This document shows positions 5,964 through 6,006 of a stretch of DNA of 6,006 bases, one piece after another. Below the pieces are notes generated by a model. It had not been told where the DNA came from, made no database searches, and saw only the letters and a list, made by a program, of their open reading frames with translations. This DNA is from an uncultured Eubacteriales bacterium (lineage in GTDB: Bacteria; Bacillota; Clostridia; Oscillospirales; Oscillospiraceae): the NCBI GenBank assembly GCA_900551355.1, contig URVR01000106.1, positions 1 to 6,006 of the forward strand, read 5' to 3'. Position numbers and translations under genes: made by a program. Positions within the stretch are counted from its first letter, which is position 1. Every line of letters begins with the position of its first letter.

Positions 5964-6006
5964 CTGTCTCTTATACACATCTGACGCTGCCGACGATCGC
6001 ATAAGT
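5964..6006. other. Illumina Nextera adapter with i5 barcode (artefact, not genomic)
   Basis: Bases 5964-5982 are CTGTCTCTTATACACATCT, the 19-base Tn5 mosaic end used in Nextera libraries. They are followed at 5983-5996 by GACGCTGCCGACGA, the rest of the reverse-complemented read 1 transposase adapter. Next come eight bases, TCGCATAA (5997-6004), in the i5 index position, and GT, the first two bases of the following P5 adapter segment. The reverse complement of the eight bases, TTATGCGA, matches Nextera XT index S522 as I remember it. The stretch is untrimmed library sequence and should be removed. It creates the false peptide MRSSAASDVYKRQ upstream of glgP. Confidence 0.98.

Noticed and set aside
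5964..5982. Tn5/IS50-like transposon end beside glgP
   Set aside because: The 19 bases are the engineered mosaic end, and they are followed by adapter tail and barcode rather than transposon genes, so this is library construction and not a natural insertion.
2643..5984. A plus-strand reading frame of 1113 codons running opposite the helicase and the phosphorylase
   Set aside because: It is antisense to two well-recognised genes and crosses their terminator and promoter gap. Its product is a low-complexity His/Leu/Val/Gly-rich string with no recognisable domain, and its last codons lie in the adapter. GC-rich codon use leaves the opposite strand short of stops, which explains its length.

Overview
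The window looks like chromosomal sequence from a GC-rich, Gram-positive gut-type Clostridia member, perhaps Oscillospirales. Three things suggest this: GC-rich coding DNA with AT-rich intergenic gaps, strong GGAGG-type ribosome binding sites, and clostridial-looking protein variants. This assignment comes from style and remembered family resemblance, not from a search. All recognisable genes are core metabolism or RNA metabolism. I see no phage, transposon, CRISPR array, toxin or defence genes.

Left part (1-2643): an amino-acid biosynthesis block. The N-terminal third or so of an aspartate kinase runs leftwards off the edge (minus strand, start at 356). A 159-base AT-rich divergent gap separates it from threonine synthase thrC (516-1982) and a HAD-family ThrH-type phosphoserine phosphatase/homoserine phosphotransferase (1999-2598), both on the plus strand. 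Aspartate kinase opens the pathway from aspartate to lysine, threonine and methionine, and ThrC closes the threonine branch. ThrC needs O-phosphohomoserine. The enzyme next to it is ThrH rather than a homoserine kinase (ThrB), so ThrH may supply that substrate. The gap holds candidate overlapping divergent promoters and a pair of 8-bp direct repeats.

Middle (2615-3914): a strong hairpin between convergent genes probably ends both transcripts. It is followed on the minus strand by a compact DEAD-box RNA helicase (2655-3818). That gene has its own short promoter region, just downstream of the terminator of the next gene.

Right part (3918-6006): a glycogen/maltodextrin phosphorylase on the minus strand, complete at its C-terminus and cut at its N-terminus. 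The cut is not biological. From 5964 to the end the sequence is an Illumina Nextera transposase adapter plus an apparent i5 barcode, so the genomic sequence stops at about 5963. The peptide MRSSAASDVYKRQ predicted in front of the phosphorylase is adapter translation. The most useful results are this artefact and the thrC-thrH arrangement. I did not find an undescribed biological system.
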